Shown one piece after another: positions 1 to 7,837 of a stretch of DNA of 16,240 bases (within the stretch, counting starts at the first letter, position 1; each line of letters begins with the position of its first letter). Below the pieces are notes generated by a model that saw only the letters and a list, made by a program, of their open reading frames with translations, was not told where the DNA came from and searched no databases. The position numbers and the translations under genes are program-made. Origin of the DNA: an uncultured Collinsella sp. Lineage in GTDB: Bacteria; Actinomycetota; Coriobacteriia; Coriobacteriales; Coriobacteriaceae. The DNA lies in contig CABSKX010000048.1 of assembly GCA_902478365.1 (NCBI GenBank), positions 1-16,240 on the forward strand, in the 5' to 3' direction.

Positions 1-2089
1 TCGAGCCGCCGGTCGTTCCGGTGCCACCCGTGGTGTTGCCGCCCGTGGTCTCGGTGGTCGTGGTGGTCGTCGTCGTGGTCGTGGTGGTCTCTTCCTCGTC
101 CTCTTCGTTCTCGTCCTTGGACTCTTCCTTCTTGGCGTTGTTGGTGCCGTAGAACTTCCAGACGTTGTTGTTCTTGTACGTGGGGGCCGTTCCGGTCGGG
201 AACTCCTCGCGCTCGGTGCCGGCCAAGACGGTGTCCATAAACTTTTTAAAGACGGGCAGGTTGGTCTGCGAGCCAAACAGATCGGCCCCGTACTTTTGGA
301 TGGGGATTTCGCCTGCGGAATAGCCGGTCCACAGCGCGCACGCCAGCTGCGGGGTATAGCCGCAGAACCACAGGTTGGTGTTGTCATCGGTGGTGCCGGT
401 CTTGCCCGCATAGGGCTGTTTGACACTCAGGGCACCGTCGACGCCCGTTCCGCTGCCCTGCATAACGCCGGTCAGGACATCGGTTACCGCCGCGGCCTCG
501 CCCGCAGAGAGCACCTGCTTGGGGTTGTCGGTGTGCTGGTAGAGTACCGAGCCGGTGCGCGAATCAATCTCGGTAATGGCGATCGGCTGGCGATAGTAAC
601 CGCCGTTGGCAAACGTGCCGTAGGCAGAGGCCATTTCGAGCGGCGAAATCGAACCAGGGCCGAGCGTCATGACGGGGACGTCCTCGATATTTCCGTTGGA
701 GGTGTCGATGCCAAGCTTTTTGACGAGCGAGAGGATCTTGTCGTTACCGATGGCGTCTGCCACCTGGATATACGCAGTGTTGGACGATACAGCCGTTGCC
801 TGCTTGAGCGAGATGTTGCCATAGCTCGTGTTGGCGTAGTTTTGCACCTTGGTTGTGGTGCCCTTTACCGTAAGCGGCGAGTTGCAGTTGAGGGTGACGT
901 TGGGGTTCATGCCATTTTGAATGGCGGTGGCCAGCGTAAAGGCCTTAAACGTGGAGCCCACGGGACGCTTGGCCGTGGCGTGGTTGACGTGGCTCTCGTC
1001 GGCGTTGTAGTCGTAGCCGCCCACCATGCACTTGATATAGCCGGTCTTGGGGTCGACAACGACCATGCCCATGTCCAGACCGTCGAGCGAAAGCGTGTCG
1101 AGCTGGGCGCGCACAGCGTCCTCAGCTACCTGCTGCATGGTCGGGTCGATGGTGGTCTTGACGGTCAGGCCGCCCTTAAAGAGCACGTCAGTGGAGAACT
1201 CCTGCTCCAGAAGCTTCTTAACATAGGCCACAAAGTAAGGCTGAGAGTAGACGTCGACACCGCTGCCCGAAATCTCGGTCACGTTAAGGGTGATGGGCTC
1301 GGCCTGCGCGGTATCGTGCTCCTCCTGCGTGATATGGCCCAAGCGCAGCATGTTGTCGAGGACCTTGTTGCGGCGAGAGAGCGCTAGGTCGGGGTTGACC
1401 GTGGGGTCGTACTGCGAAGGCGAGTTGGGAAGGCCGATGAGTAGCGCGGCCTCGCTCAGGGTGAGGTCGGCGGCGCTCTTGGACAGATAGGTCTCGGCTG
1501 CGGCCTCGATGCCGTAGGCACCGTGGCCGTAATAGATGGTATTGAGGTACATCATGAGGATCTCGTCCTTGGAGTACATCTCCTCCATCTTGATGGCGAT
1601 ATAGGCCTCGCGCACCTTACGCTCGATGGTCGAATCGAACTGCTCCTCCTGCAGGATGGTGTTGCGTACCAGCTGCTGGGTGATGGTCGATGCGCCCTCG
1701 TGGCCACCGGAGACGGTTGCCACGGCGGCACGCGCGATGCCCCACAGGTCGATGCCGCCGTGCTCGTAGAAGCGCTCGTCCTCGACGTCGACGGTGCCCT
1801 GCAGCACGTACGGAGAGACCTGGTCCTTGGTGACGGACTTGCGGTTTTGCGTGTAGAAGCTCGCGATCTTGTTGCCGTTGCAATCGACGATCTCGGTGGG
1901 TTCACTCACCAGATAGGCGTTGGCGTCGGTATAGTCGGGCAGATCGGACAGCCAACGGTTGACGTTGCCGATCATGCCGATGCCAAACGCTACGCCCGCG
2001 ATGAGCAAAAAGCCCAAGAACGAGAGCAGGATCATGGGCAGGGCGTGCGTCTTGGAACGACTGCGTCCCTGTCGTTGGCGAGGACCCAT
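1..2089 (-). CDS. Class A penicillin-binding protein (PBP1A-type transglycosylase/transpeptidase), 3' end outside window
   Basis: Bifunctional peptidoglycan synthase that polymerises glycan strands and cross-links stem peptides at the outer face of the membrane. The first 696 codons are visible, read from an ATG at 2089 behind GGAGG. A short basic cytoplasmic tail precedes one membrane anchor at about residues 18-41. The GT51 domain shows EDERFYEH (catalytic Glu about 103), GASTITQQLVRN (132-143), RKVREAYIAIKME (158-169) and a KDEILMMYLN block (174-183). The penicillin-binding domain shows STFK (nucleophile Ser about 379), SSN (435-437) and KTGTT (563-567). After the transpeptidase come a Lys/Glu/Asp-rich stretch, twelve consecutive Thr (668-679) and a Thr/Gly-rich tail that runs off the window. 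Such disordered tails are common in actinobacterial and Gram-positive PBPs. It is transcribed away from the U32 gene. Family assignment is secure; the exact paralogue name is not. Confidence 0.96.
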   Translation of the reverse strand, partial: MGPRQRQGRSRSKTHALPMILLSFLGFLLIAGVAFGIGMIGNVNRWLSDLPDYTDANAYLVSEPTEIVDCNGNKIASFYTQNRKSVTKDQVSPYVLQGTVDVEDERFYEHGGIDLWGIARAAVATVSGGHEGASTITQQLVRNTILQEEQFDSTIERKVREAYIAIKMEEMYSKDEILMMYLNTIYYGHGAYGIEAAAETYLSKSAADLTLSEAALLIGLPNSPSQYDPTVNPDLALSRRNKVLDNMLRLGHITQEEHDTAQAEPITLNVTEISGSGVDVYSQPYFVAYVKKLLEQEFSTDVLFKGGLTVKTTIDPTMQQVAEDAVRAQLDTLSLDGLDMGMVVVDPKTGYIKCMVGGYDYNADESHVNHATAKRPVGSTFKAFTLATAIQNGMNPNVTLNCNSPLTVKGTTTKVQNYANTSYGNISLKQATAVSSNTAYIQVADAIGNDKILSLVKKLGIDTSNGNIEDVPVMTLGPGSISPLEMASAYGTFANGGYYRQPIAITEIDSRTGSVLYQHTDNPKQVLSAGEAAAVTDVLTGVMQGSGTGVDGALSVKQPYAGKTGTTDDNTNLWFCGYTPQLACALWTGYSAGEIPIQKYGADLFGSQTNLPVFKKFMDTVLAGTEREEFPTGTAPTYKNNNVWKFYGTNNAKKEESKDENEEDEEETTTTTTTTTTTTETTGGNTTGGTGTTGGS

Positions 2090-2172
2090 ATATTGACCTC
2101 CAGGTATGTCGTGCCGGGCGGCGGGTGCTCCGCTGGGGCAGGATGGACATAAGTTATTACACGATAAACCAA

Positions 2173-2193
2173 ACGAGGCGCGCGAGGCCTCGT
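2173..2193. promoter_or_regulatory. Small inverted repeat in the divergent PBP/U32 intergenic region
   Basis: ACGAGG and CCTCGT (6 bp, 9-nt spacer) flank the divergent gap, and the right part also contains the 10-bp palindrome CGAGGCCTCG. It could be an operator or a hairpin at a 5' end. No convincing -35/-10 pair was found for either gene here, so the function is a guess. Confidence 0.25.
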
Positions 2194-2254
2194 GTATGCT
2201 GGATGACGGCATTTTTCAGAGTGAATGCATACCTTGTTGGTAAGGAGTTTGCCG

Positions 2255-4225
2255 ATGGCGATTCGGACGATGGGGCCGAGTGGACAATGCGATAACGAGC
2301 CGGGGGCTGTCGAGGCGGCGATGCCCGAACTGCTGGCGCCTGCCGGCGGACTCGATCAGATGCTCGCTGCCATTGCGGCGGGCGCCGATGCCGTCTATGC
2401 GGGCCTGGGCGGGTTTAACGCCCGCGTGAGCGCACACGGCTTTACCGACGACGAGTTTTTGCGCGGCTGCGCTGTGGCGCATGCGCGCGGCGTGTGTGTA
2501 TACGTGACACTCAACGTGTTCGTGTTCGATGACGAGTTAGCCGACGCGGTGGCGCTGGGGGCGCACGCGCATGAGTTGGGTGCCGATGCCTTGATCGTGG
2601 CGGATGCCGGTCTGGCCTGCGCGTTGCGCGCGGCGATTCCCGGGGTCGAGATTCACCTGTCCACGCAGGCGGGCGTCCATAGCGAAGGCGCCGTGCGCCT
2701 GGCTGCCGACGAGCTCGGGGTCGAGCGCGTGACGACCGCCCGCGAGCTGGCGATCGACGAGATTGCCGCCCTGTGTGCTACCGGCGTGCCTATCGAGGTG
2801 TTCTGCCACGGCGCGATTTGCATTGGATATTCGGGCGCCTGTGAGTTCTCGGCCCTGCGGCGTGGACGATCGGCGATGCGCGGCGACTGTACGCAGCCGT
2901 GTCGCCTGGCGTACGACCTGGTGGACGAGGCGGGGGAGAGCGTCGTTTCCGTGGAGGGCGATCGTCTGCTGTGCCCGCGCGACTATTTGGGCATCGCGCA
3001 CCTGCCCGAGCTTGTTGGGGCCGGGGTGGCGTCGCTCAAGATCGAGGGGCGCATGAAAAACCCCGACTACGTGTTCAACGTGGTGCGGGTGTGGCGTCGT
3101 GCACTCGATATGCTACGCGATGGCGCGTGGGATGCCGCTGTCGTGCCGGCGCTCGAGCGCGAGCTGGGCAGGTCGTTCAACCGCGGGTTTACCGATGCGT
3201 ATCTGCGGGGGCGATCGGGTGCTGAGCTCATGAGCTTTGAGCGTGCGATTAACCAGGGCGTGCGCGTGGGCCACTTGGTGACGGTGGGCCACGAAGAGGT
3301 GACCGTCGAGCTCGATGCCGCCGTGGCCGCGGGCGACACGCTCGAGATCCGGTTCTATCCGGGTGCCGATGCACGCCCCGATGTGCCCAAGCGCTGGCCC
3401 CAGGTGCCCTGCCCGGTGGATGCGGCGGCGGGGGAGTGCGTTGTCGTGCACTGCAAGCGCAAGGTCGATGCGGGCTGCGAGGTGTACCTGATTCGCAGTG
3501 CTGGCGTGCTGGAACAGACGGCGGCGGCACTGGAGCACATGCGGGTCGAGGCGGACGCGGTCGTGCCCGTTGCACGAGCCGTTGAGATACTGCCCTTTGA
3601 GGGCGCCGTGACTGTTGACGACGTGCCCGAGGCGGCGTTGGCGGAGCCGACGGAAAAGGGGGCTTCCGCTCGCATGGTCTTTGCCTGGCAGCTGATGGAT
3701 GCCGACCCGTGTGGCGAGCGCGATCTGTCCGATGCGACCGTGGTGCTCGACGAGGTCTGTCGCGCAGCCGATGCCTCGCGTACCCGTTCGCTTATGCGGC
3801 GTGCCGGGCGCGTCGTCTGCCGTAATTTGGGACAGGTGGCGATGGCGCGTGAGCTGGGCGTGGCGTTTGACGTTGCGGCACCGGTGTTTTGCGCGAACCG
3901 GGTTACGCTTGCCTGGCTACGCGGGCTCGGCGCGGGCCGTGTGTATTTGCCTGCCGAGCTTGTCGCCGACGACGCGGAGGGCGTTGCCGAGCTTGCCGCT
4001 TGCCCCGGTGTCTTGGGGGCTGTCGACGCCGACCGTCCCGAGCTCATGGTGTGCGAGCACTGCTTGCTGACTGCCGAGGGCGCCTGCGCCACGGATACGA
4101 CGGGGCGGGTCTGTTGCCGTGACTGCTCGCGCCGTCAGCGGGTGCGCTATTTGGTCGAACGCGACGGCACGCGTTTGCCGGTCGTTATCGACGCGTGCGG
4201 CAGGACGAGGATTTTCCTGTCGTAG
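2255..4225 (+). CDS. U32 family peptidase / RlhA-like RNA hydroxylation protein
   Basis: Member of the U32 'peptidase' family. Characterised relatives (RlhA, TrhP) act in prephenate-dependent hydroxylation of 23S rRNA cytidine or tRNA uridine using an Fe-S cluster; other members were described as collagenase-like. The ATG at 2255 is preferred over one 10 codons upstream because AAGGAG ends 7 nt before it; this gives 656 residues, close to E. coli RlhA. The N-terminal barrel starts at PELLAPAG. The U32 signature EVFCHGAICIGYSGACEFS is followed by RGDCTQPCR, giving Cys at about 184, 189, 196, 212 and 216, the likely cluster ligands. The C-terminal 57 residues hold CxxC, CCxxC and a terminal DACGRTRIF block typical of the longer U32 proteins. 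Whether the target is rRNA, tRNA or something else cannot be told here. Confidence 0.9.
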   Translation: MAIRTMGPSGQCDNEPGAVEAAMPELLAPAGGLDQMLAAIAAGADAVYAGLGGFNARVSAHGFTDDEFLRGCAVAHARGVCVYVTLNVFVFDDELADAVALGAHAHELGADALIVADAGLACALRAAIPGVEIHLSTQAGVHSEGAVRLAADELGVERVTTARELAIDEIAALCATGVPIEVFCHGAICIGYSGACEFSALRRGRSAMRGDCTQPCRLAYDLVDEAGESVVSVEGDRLLCPRDYLGIAHLPELVGAGVASLKIEGRMKNPDYVFNVVRVWRRALDMLRDGAWDAAVVPALERELGRSFNRGFTDAYLRGRSGAELMSFERAINQGVRVGHLVTVGHEEVTVELDAAVAAGDTLEIRFYPGADARPDVPKRWPQVPCPVDAAAGECVVVHCKRKVDAGCEVYLIRSAGVLEQTAAALEHMRVEADAVVPVARAVEILPFEGAVTVDDVPEAALAEPTEKGASARMVFAWQLMDADPCGERDLSDATVVLDEVCRAADASRTRSLMRRAGRVVCRNLGQVAMARELGVAFDVAAPVFCANRVTLAWLRGLGAGRVYLPAELVADDAEGVAELAACPGVLGAVDADRPELMVCEHCLLTAEGACATDTTGRVCCRDCSRRQRVRYLVERDGTRLPVVIDACGRTRIFLS

Positions 4226-4274
4226 GTGTTCGGCCGCGCCGTTTTGGTTATTATTAGTGGGTTTATGAACTTCG

Positions 4275-4301
4275 AGCACCGCCGTATCCGGTGAGGGTGC
4301 T
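4275..4301 (+). promoter_or_regulatory. Alternative hairpins in the tyrS leader
   Basis: In the 97-bp gap before tyrS, AGCACC (4275-4280) pairs with GGTGCT (4296-4301), and the overlapping CACCG (4277-4281) pairs with CGGTG (4289-4293). The two stems exclude each other. The second arm ends 8 nt before AGGAGG. There is a TATTAT box at 4249-4254 that could be a -10, without a good -35. The leader is far too short for a canonical T-box, so a regulatory role is speculative. Confidence 0.3.
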
Positions 4302-4322
4302 ATAGCAAAAGGAGGATACCCA

Positions 4323-5534
4323 ATGCTGTCTGTCGACGAGCAAATGCGTATCATCACCTCGGGCGCAGCGCAGATCGTCCCCGAGGCCGACCTTCGCAAG
4401 AAGCTTGAGAAGGGCGAGCCCCTCAACATCAAGCTCGGCGTCGATCCCACCAGCCCCGACCTGCACCTGGGCCATGCCGTGCCCCTGCGCAAGATGCGTC
4501 AGTTCCAGGACCTGGGCCACAAGGTCACCCTCATCATCGGTAACGGCACCGCGCTGATCGGCGATCCTTCGGGCAAGAACTCCACCCGCCCGCAGCTTTC
4601 GCAGGAGCAGATCGAGGCCAACGCCGAGACCTACGTGAGCCAGGCCATGAAGATCCTGGATCCCGAGAAGACCACCATCGTGCACAACGGCGACTGGATC
4701 CTGTCGATGGATCTGGCCGGCCTGCTGCAGGTGTGCTCCAAGTTCACCGTCGCCCGCATTCTCGAGCGCGATGACTTTACCAAGCGCTACCAGTCCCAGA
4801 CGCCGATTGCCCTGCACGAGTTCCTGTACCCCGTGATGCAGGCCTTCGACTCCGTTCAGATCAAGGCCGACGTGGAGATGGGCGGCACCGACCAGCTCTT
4901 CAACCTGCTCGCTGGTCGCGAGCTCATGGAGAAGATGGGCATGGAGCCGCAGATTGCGCTTACCATGCCGCTGCTCGAGGGCACCGATGGCGTGCGCAAG
5001 ATGTCCAAGTCCTACGGCAACTACATCGGCCTGACCGATGCTCCCAAGGATATGTTCGGCAAGACCATGTCCATCCCCGACGAAATGATCGGCAAGTACT
5101 ATCGTCTGGCCAGCTCGCTCACCCCGGCCGAGGTCGACAAGATCGACGCCGCCCTGGCCGACGGTTCCGCCGACCCCTATGAGCTCAAGCGCGCGCTGGG
5201 CCGCGACCTGTGCGACACCTATCACGGCGCCGGTGCCGGTGACGAGGCTCAGGCCGAGTTCGACCGCGTGTTCAAGGAGGGCCAGCTTGCCGACTTCCCC
5301 GAGAAGCACGTTGAGCTGACCGTCAACGACGAGGGCCAGGTCTACCTCGCCGGCCTGCTCAAGGACCTGGGCCTTTCGGCGAGCGCCGGCCAGGCCCGTC
5401 GCGACATCGACGGCGGCGGCGTCAAGATCAACGGCAAGGCCGTGGCTCCTAAGAGCTACAACATCGACCCGAGCGCCCTCAAGCTGGGCGACACCCTCTC
5501 CGTAGGCAAGCGCAAGGGCTTCAAGTTGGTCTAA
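4323..5534 (+). CDS. tyrS: Tyrosyl-tRNA synthetase
   Basis: Charges tRNA-Tyr with tyrosine in the cytoplasm through a tyrosyl-adenylate. The 403-residue protein has the class I signature HLGH at residues 48-51, the KMSKS loop as VRKMSKSYGN (KMSKS at 226-230), and a C-terminal S4-like RNA-binding domain from about 340 (GLLKDLGLSASAGQARRDIDGG). The length and the sequence around both signatures match the shorter TyrZ-like branch of bacterial TyrRS. The ATG lies 7 nt after AGGAGG. It begins 97 bp after the U32 gene and is followed by a strong terminator, so it is probably its own transcript or the end of a two-gene one. Assignment is secure. Confidence 0.98.
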   Translation: MLSVDEQMRIITSGAAQIVPEADLRKKLEKGEPLNIKLGVDPTSPDLHLGHAVPLRKMRQFQDLGHKVTLIIGNGTALIGDPSGKNSTRPQLSQEQIEANAETYVSQAMKILDPEKTTIVHNGDWILSMDLAGLLQVCSKFTVARILERDDFTKRYQSQTPIALHEFLYPVMQAFDSVQIKADVEMGGTDQLFNLLAGRELMEKMGMEPQIALTMPLLEGTDGVRKMSKSYGNYIGLTDAPKDMFGKTMSIPDEMIGKYYRLASSLTPAEVDKIDAALADGSADPYELKRALGRDLCDTYHGAGAGDEAQAEFDRVFKEGQLADFPEKHVELTVNDEGQVYLAGLLKDLGLSASAGQARRDIDGGGVKINGKAVAPKSYNIDPSALKLGDTLSVGKRKGFKLV

Positions 5535-5561
5535 CGAGCAAGTTGACCTCACAAGTGCAAC

Positions 5562-5596
5562 AAGGCCGCAGCCGGGATTCCCGACTGCGGCCTTTT
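5562..5596 (+). terminator. Rho-independent terminator of tyrS
   Basis: AAGGCCGCAG (5562-5571) and CTGCGGCCTT (5585-5594) form a perfect 10-bp stem around a 13-nt loop that can itself pair (CGGG/CCCG). The stem runs into TTTT, starting 27 bp after the tyrS stop codon. Confidence 0.92.
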
Positions 5597-5597
5597 G

Positions 5598-5663
5598 AGT
5601 TGCGGTGAAATAGTTCCTAAAAATGCCATACGGCGCCCAGGCAGGAACTATTCCACCGCAACT
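5598..5663. repeat. Long intergenic inverted repeat (21-bp arms, one mismatch)
   Basis: Arms at 5598-5618 and 5643-5663 are complementary at 20 of 21 positions (AGTTGCGGTG at one end, CACCGCAACT at the other). Inside, TGCC (5624-5627) pairs with GGCA (5640-5643), nearly continuous with the arms. It starts one base after the tyrS terminator T-run and is followed by TTTTC on the plus strand. It encodes no protein. It may be a second terminator, a REP/MITE-like palindrome, or both. Confidence 0.8.
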
Positions 5664-5715
5664 TTTCTTCCGCACCCAAGGGATCATTTGGCGGTGCCGT
5701 TAAGCGGATGGGGTG

Positions 5716-5744
5716 TTAGCGGGACCTTCTTTTGGGCATACAAT
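5716..5744 (+). promoter_or_regulatory. Candidate promoter of adenine deaminase
   Basis: TACAAT at 5739-5744 matches the -10 consensus at 5 of 6 bases. A weak -35 (TTAGCG, 5716-5721, 3 of 6) sits 17 bp upstream. Transcription would start near 5751, giving a leader of about 60 nt. Confidence 0.35.
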
Positions 5745-5757
5745 TGCTATTGGCTTG

Positions 5758-5785
5758 CTGCGGTGAAGGCTCGTCCGCTCCGCAG
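5758..5785 (+). promoter_or_regulatory. Hairpin in the adenine deaminase leader
   Basis: CTGCGG (5758-5763) pairs with CCGCAG (5780-5785) around 16 nt, between the candidate promoter and the ribosome binding site. No purine-riboswitch core is recognisable. It may only shape the leader. Confidence 0.3.
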
Positions 5786-5811
5786 TTATTTCTACAGTTA
5801 AAGGAGAATGT

Positions 5812-7632
5812 ATGTCCGTTGAGGTCATGAGGTCTGTGATCGAGGCTGCCGAGGGTCGCGTGCCCGTCGACACGCTGTTTACCAATGCGCAGATTGTCGA
5901 CGTGTACGGTCAGCGCGTGGCGCCCGGTAGCGTTGCCGTCAAGGACGGCGTAATCGTCGGCGTGCTCTACGATGGTCGCGACGATGCCGCCGGTACCTAC
6001 GAGGCTGCCGAGGTCATCGATTGCCAGGGTCGCTATCTTGCCCCTGGTTTTATTGACGGACACTTGCATATCGAGTCCTCGAACATCCGTCCCGCCGAGT
6101 ATGCGCGCATGGCGGCGACGCGCGGCACCACCACTGCCATTGCTGACAGCCACGAGATCGCCAACGTAGCGGGGCTCGACGGCCTGCGCTTTATGATCGA
6201 GGACGGTCGTCGCGCGCCCATTTCCATCAAGTATATGATGCCCTCGTGCGTGCCCGCGCTGCCCGATGAGCAAGCGGGCGCTGTGATTACCGCTGCCGAT
6301 ATGCAGACGTTTTTTGCCGAGCATCCGGGCGACGTTTTTGGCCTCGGCGAGATGATGAACCTGCCGGGTGTCTTTATGGCCGATCCCGAGACCTGCGCTC
6401 GTATCGATGCTGCCAACCAGACACCGTCCAAGCAGGTCGACGGCCATGCGCCACTTGTTGCCGGCAAGGACCTCAACGCCTATGCCGCAGCGGGCATTAT
6501 CGCCGATCACGAGTCGACGATTCCCGAGGAGGCCCTTGATAAGCTGTCCCACGGCATGTATGTGATGCTGCGCGAGGGTACGTGCAGCCATGACCTGGCC
6601 AACTTGTCGCCGATGCTGCTGGAGAGCCCCGCCCGCGCCCGTCGCTGCTGCTTCGCGACCGATGACCGCGCTCCCTCCGATGCACTTTCGACCGGTATGA
6701 TCGACAATGCCTGTCGCGTGGCTATCGAGGCCGGTATTGACCCCGTGGTTGCCATCTCTATGGCGTCCCTGTCCACGGCCGAGGCGTTTGGCCTGGACCA
6801 CGGTTGCCGCGACCCGCACGAGCTGCGTGGCGCCATCGCCCCGGGCAAGCGTGCCGACCTGCTGGTACTCAACGACCTGACGTTTGCCACGGCTCCGCAT
6901 TGCGTGTATGCCGCCGGTGCTCTGGTGGCGCAGGACGGCACCTTTGTGGGCGAGATCGCACCCGAGATGGCCGAGGTTGCGGCCCTTGCCGATGAGCTGC
7001 GTGCTTCCGTTAAGCTGCCGAAGCTATCGCTCGACGTGTTCGACTATGCCTTTAAGCCGGGCGAGGCCGTGATCGACGTGGTGCCGGGCAAGGCCATCAC
7101 GGGCATAGTTCGTCCCGAGAATGCCGAGGGTCTGCGCCGCATTATGCTGATCGAGCGTCACGGTCGCGGCGTGTCGCTGCAGGCCGAGGGCGCCGATGGC
7201 GACGGTCCCGCCGGCATGGGGCTCGTCGGCAAGCATATCGGCCGTGGCTGGGTGCGCGGCTTTACCATCACGGGCGGTGCCATCGCCTCGACGATTGGCC
7301 ACGATTCGCACAACGTATGCGTCGTGGGCGATAACGCTGCCGATATGATGGCTGCCGTCGAGGCTGTTGGCCAGGGCGGCCACGTGCTGGTGCGCAACGG
7401 CGAGGTCGTGGCGCGTATTCCGCTGGCGCTTGGTGGTCTGATGAGCGAGGGCACGGCCGAGGATGTCGCCGCACAGCACGACGACTTTATGGTCAAGGCG
7501 CGCGCCATGGGCATTGAGCCGCCGCTCGATCCCATCATGGGCATCATCTTCCTGCCCCTGCCGGTGATCCCGACGCTCCGCATCCGCCCCGAGGGCATGT
7601 TCGACGTCACCACCTTCACCTACGCCGACTAG
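5812..7632 (+). CDS. ade: Adenine deaminase
   Basis: Cytoplasmic metal-dependent hydrolase converting adenine to hypoxanthine plus ammonia, feeding purine salvage. The 606-residue protein, near the usual 580-600, belongs to the amidohydrolase superfamily. Residues 78-90 read PGFIDGHLHIESS, with the two metal-binding His. ADSHEIANV follows at about 111-119, and further metal or substrate residues lie in DGHAPLV and IIADHES. The C-terminal adenine-deaminase domain includes GLVGKHIGRGWVRGF and TIGHDSHN. The ATG is 4 nt after AAAGGAG. No purine transporter or xanthine gene is adjacent, so it looks like a single-gene transcript. The TAG stop codon is the first triplet of a repeat element. The gene is also called adeC. 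Confidence 0.96.
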   Translation: MSVEVMRSVIEAAEGRVPVDTLFTNAQIVDVYGQRVAPGSVAVKDGVIVGVLYDGRDDAAGTYEAAEVIDCQGRYLAPGFIDGHLHIESSNIRPAEYARMAATRGTTTAIADSHEIANVAGLDGLRFMIEDGRRAPISIKYMMPSCVPALPDEQAGAVITAADMQTFFAEHPGDVFGLGEMMNLPGVFMADPETCARIDAANQTPSKQVDGHAPLVAGKDLNAYAAAGIIADHESTIPEEALDKLSHGMYVMLREGTCSHDLANLSPMLLESPARARRCCFATDDRAPSDALSTGMIDNACRVAIEAGIDPVVAISMASLSTAEAFGLDHGCRDPHELRGAIAPGKRADLLVLNDLTFATAPHCVYAAGALVAQDGTFVGEIAPEMAEVAALADELRASVKLPKLSLDVFDYAFKPGEAVIDVVPGKAITGIVRPENAEGLRRIMLIERHGRGVSLQAEGADGDGPAGMGLVGKHIGRGWVRGFTITGGAIASTIGHDSHNVCVVGDNAADMMAAVEAVGQGGHVLVRNGEVVARIPLALGGLMSEGTAEDVAAQHDDFMVKARAMGIEPPLDPIMGIIFLPLPVIPTLRIRPEGMFDVTTFTYAD

Positions 7633-7676
7633 TCATTGGGGACGTTCTTAAACGACTAGTCATCGGGGACACTCTT
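7630..7676 (+). repeat. GGGGAC-type repeat beginning at the adenine deaminase stop codon
   Basis: Two units read in the same direction: TAGTCATTGGGGACGTTC, then after the palindrome GACTAGTC a second unit ATCGGGGACACTCTT. The first T of the repeat is the first base of the stop codon. The same element, differing mainly A/G in the GACTAGTCR positions, starts at the stop codon of the minus-strand HAD gene 1.1 kb away. Confidence 0.8.
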
Positions 7677-7709
7677 TGGCGGGCTGCCTGACGCCGCGAC
7701 CGTAGGCCT

Positions 7710-7734
7710 CTGGCATGTGTGAGCTATTTGCCAG
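7710..7734. repeat. Short inverted repeat between adenine deaminase and the HAD gene
   Basis: CTGGCA (7710-7715) and TGCCAG (7729-7734) are perfect 6-bp arms with a 13-nt spacer, located just before a candidate -35 at 7739. Could be an operator or part of a terminator; no T-run follows. Confidence 0.3.
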
Positions 7735-7738
7735 GTCC

Positions 7739-7767
7739 TTGTAACGTTTACGCCCGCGGAGTCTTAT
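7739..7767 (+). promoter_or_regulatory. Candidate promoter of the first HAD gene
   Basis: TTGTAA (7739-7744, 4 of 6) and TCTTAT (7762-7767, 4 of 6) are spaced by 17 bp. The predicted start near 7774 would place the long hairpin at 7771-7832 at the very 5' end of the mRNA. Confidence 0.35.
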
Positions 7768-7770
7768 TTG

Positions 7771-7832
7771 AGCTCCCTTTGGGTACGTTGGAATCGGATA
7801 CACGTTCGATTCCAACAAGCCCGTAGGGAGCT
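7771..7832 (+). promoter_or_regulatory. Long interrupted hairpin holding the HAD gene's Shine-Dalgarno
   Basis: Three stacked stems: AGCTCCC/GGGAGCT (7771-7777 with 7826-7832), GGG/CCC (7781-7783 with 7820-7822) and GTTGGAATCG/CGATTCCAAC (7787-7796 with 7807-7816) around a 10-nt loop. All 20 base pairs are perfect, separated by 3x3 internal loops. AGGGAG (7825-7830), the likely ribosome binding site 7 nt before the ATG, lies in the outer 3' arm. TTTT follows the stem, so it could also attenuate transcription. Confidence 0.75.
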
Positions 7833-7837
7833 TTTCT

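Noticed and set aside
296..1387. Long plus-strand open frame of 363 codons
   Set aside because: It is the antisense of the penicillin-binding protein, whose motifs (SxxK, SxN, KTG) are unmistakable; high GC keeps the opposite frame open.
4226..4322. T-box riboswitch upstream of tyrS
   Set aside because: The gap is only 97 bp and shows no T-box sequence or specifier stem.
4263..5687. 474-codon minus-strand open frame
   Set aside because: Antisense of tyrS, Leu/Val/Gly-rich without any domain; it even crosses the tyrS terminator and the inverted repeat.
5664..5811. Purine riboswitch upstream of adenine deaminase
   Set aside because: No conserved purine-aptamer core or three-way junction could be found; only one simple hairpin.
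5716..6900. 394-codon minus-strand open frame
   Set aside because: Antisense shadow of adenine deaminase with no recognisable domain.
7797..7816. tRNA T-loop-like TTCGATTCC before the HAD gene
   Set aside because: The flanking bases do not form a 5-bp T stem or a cloverleaf; they belong to the 10-bp hairpin stem instead.
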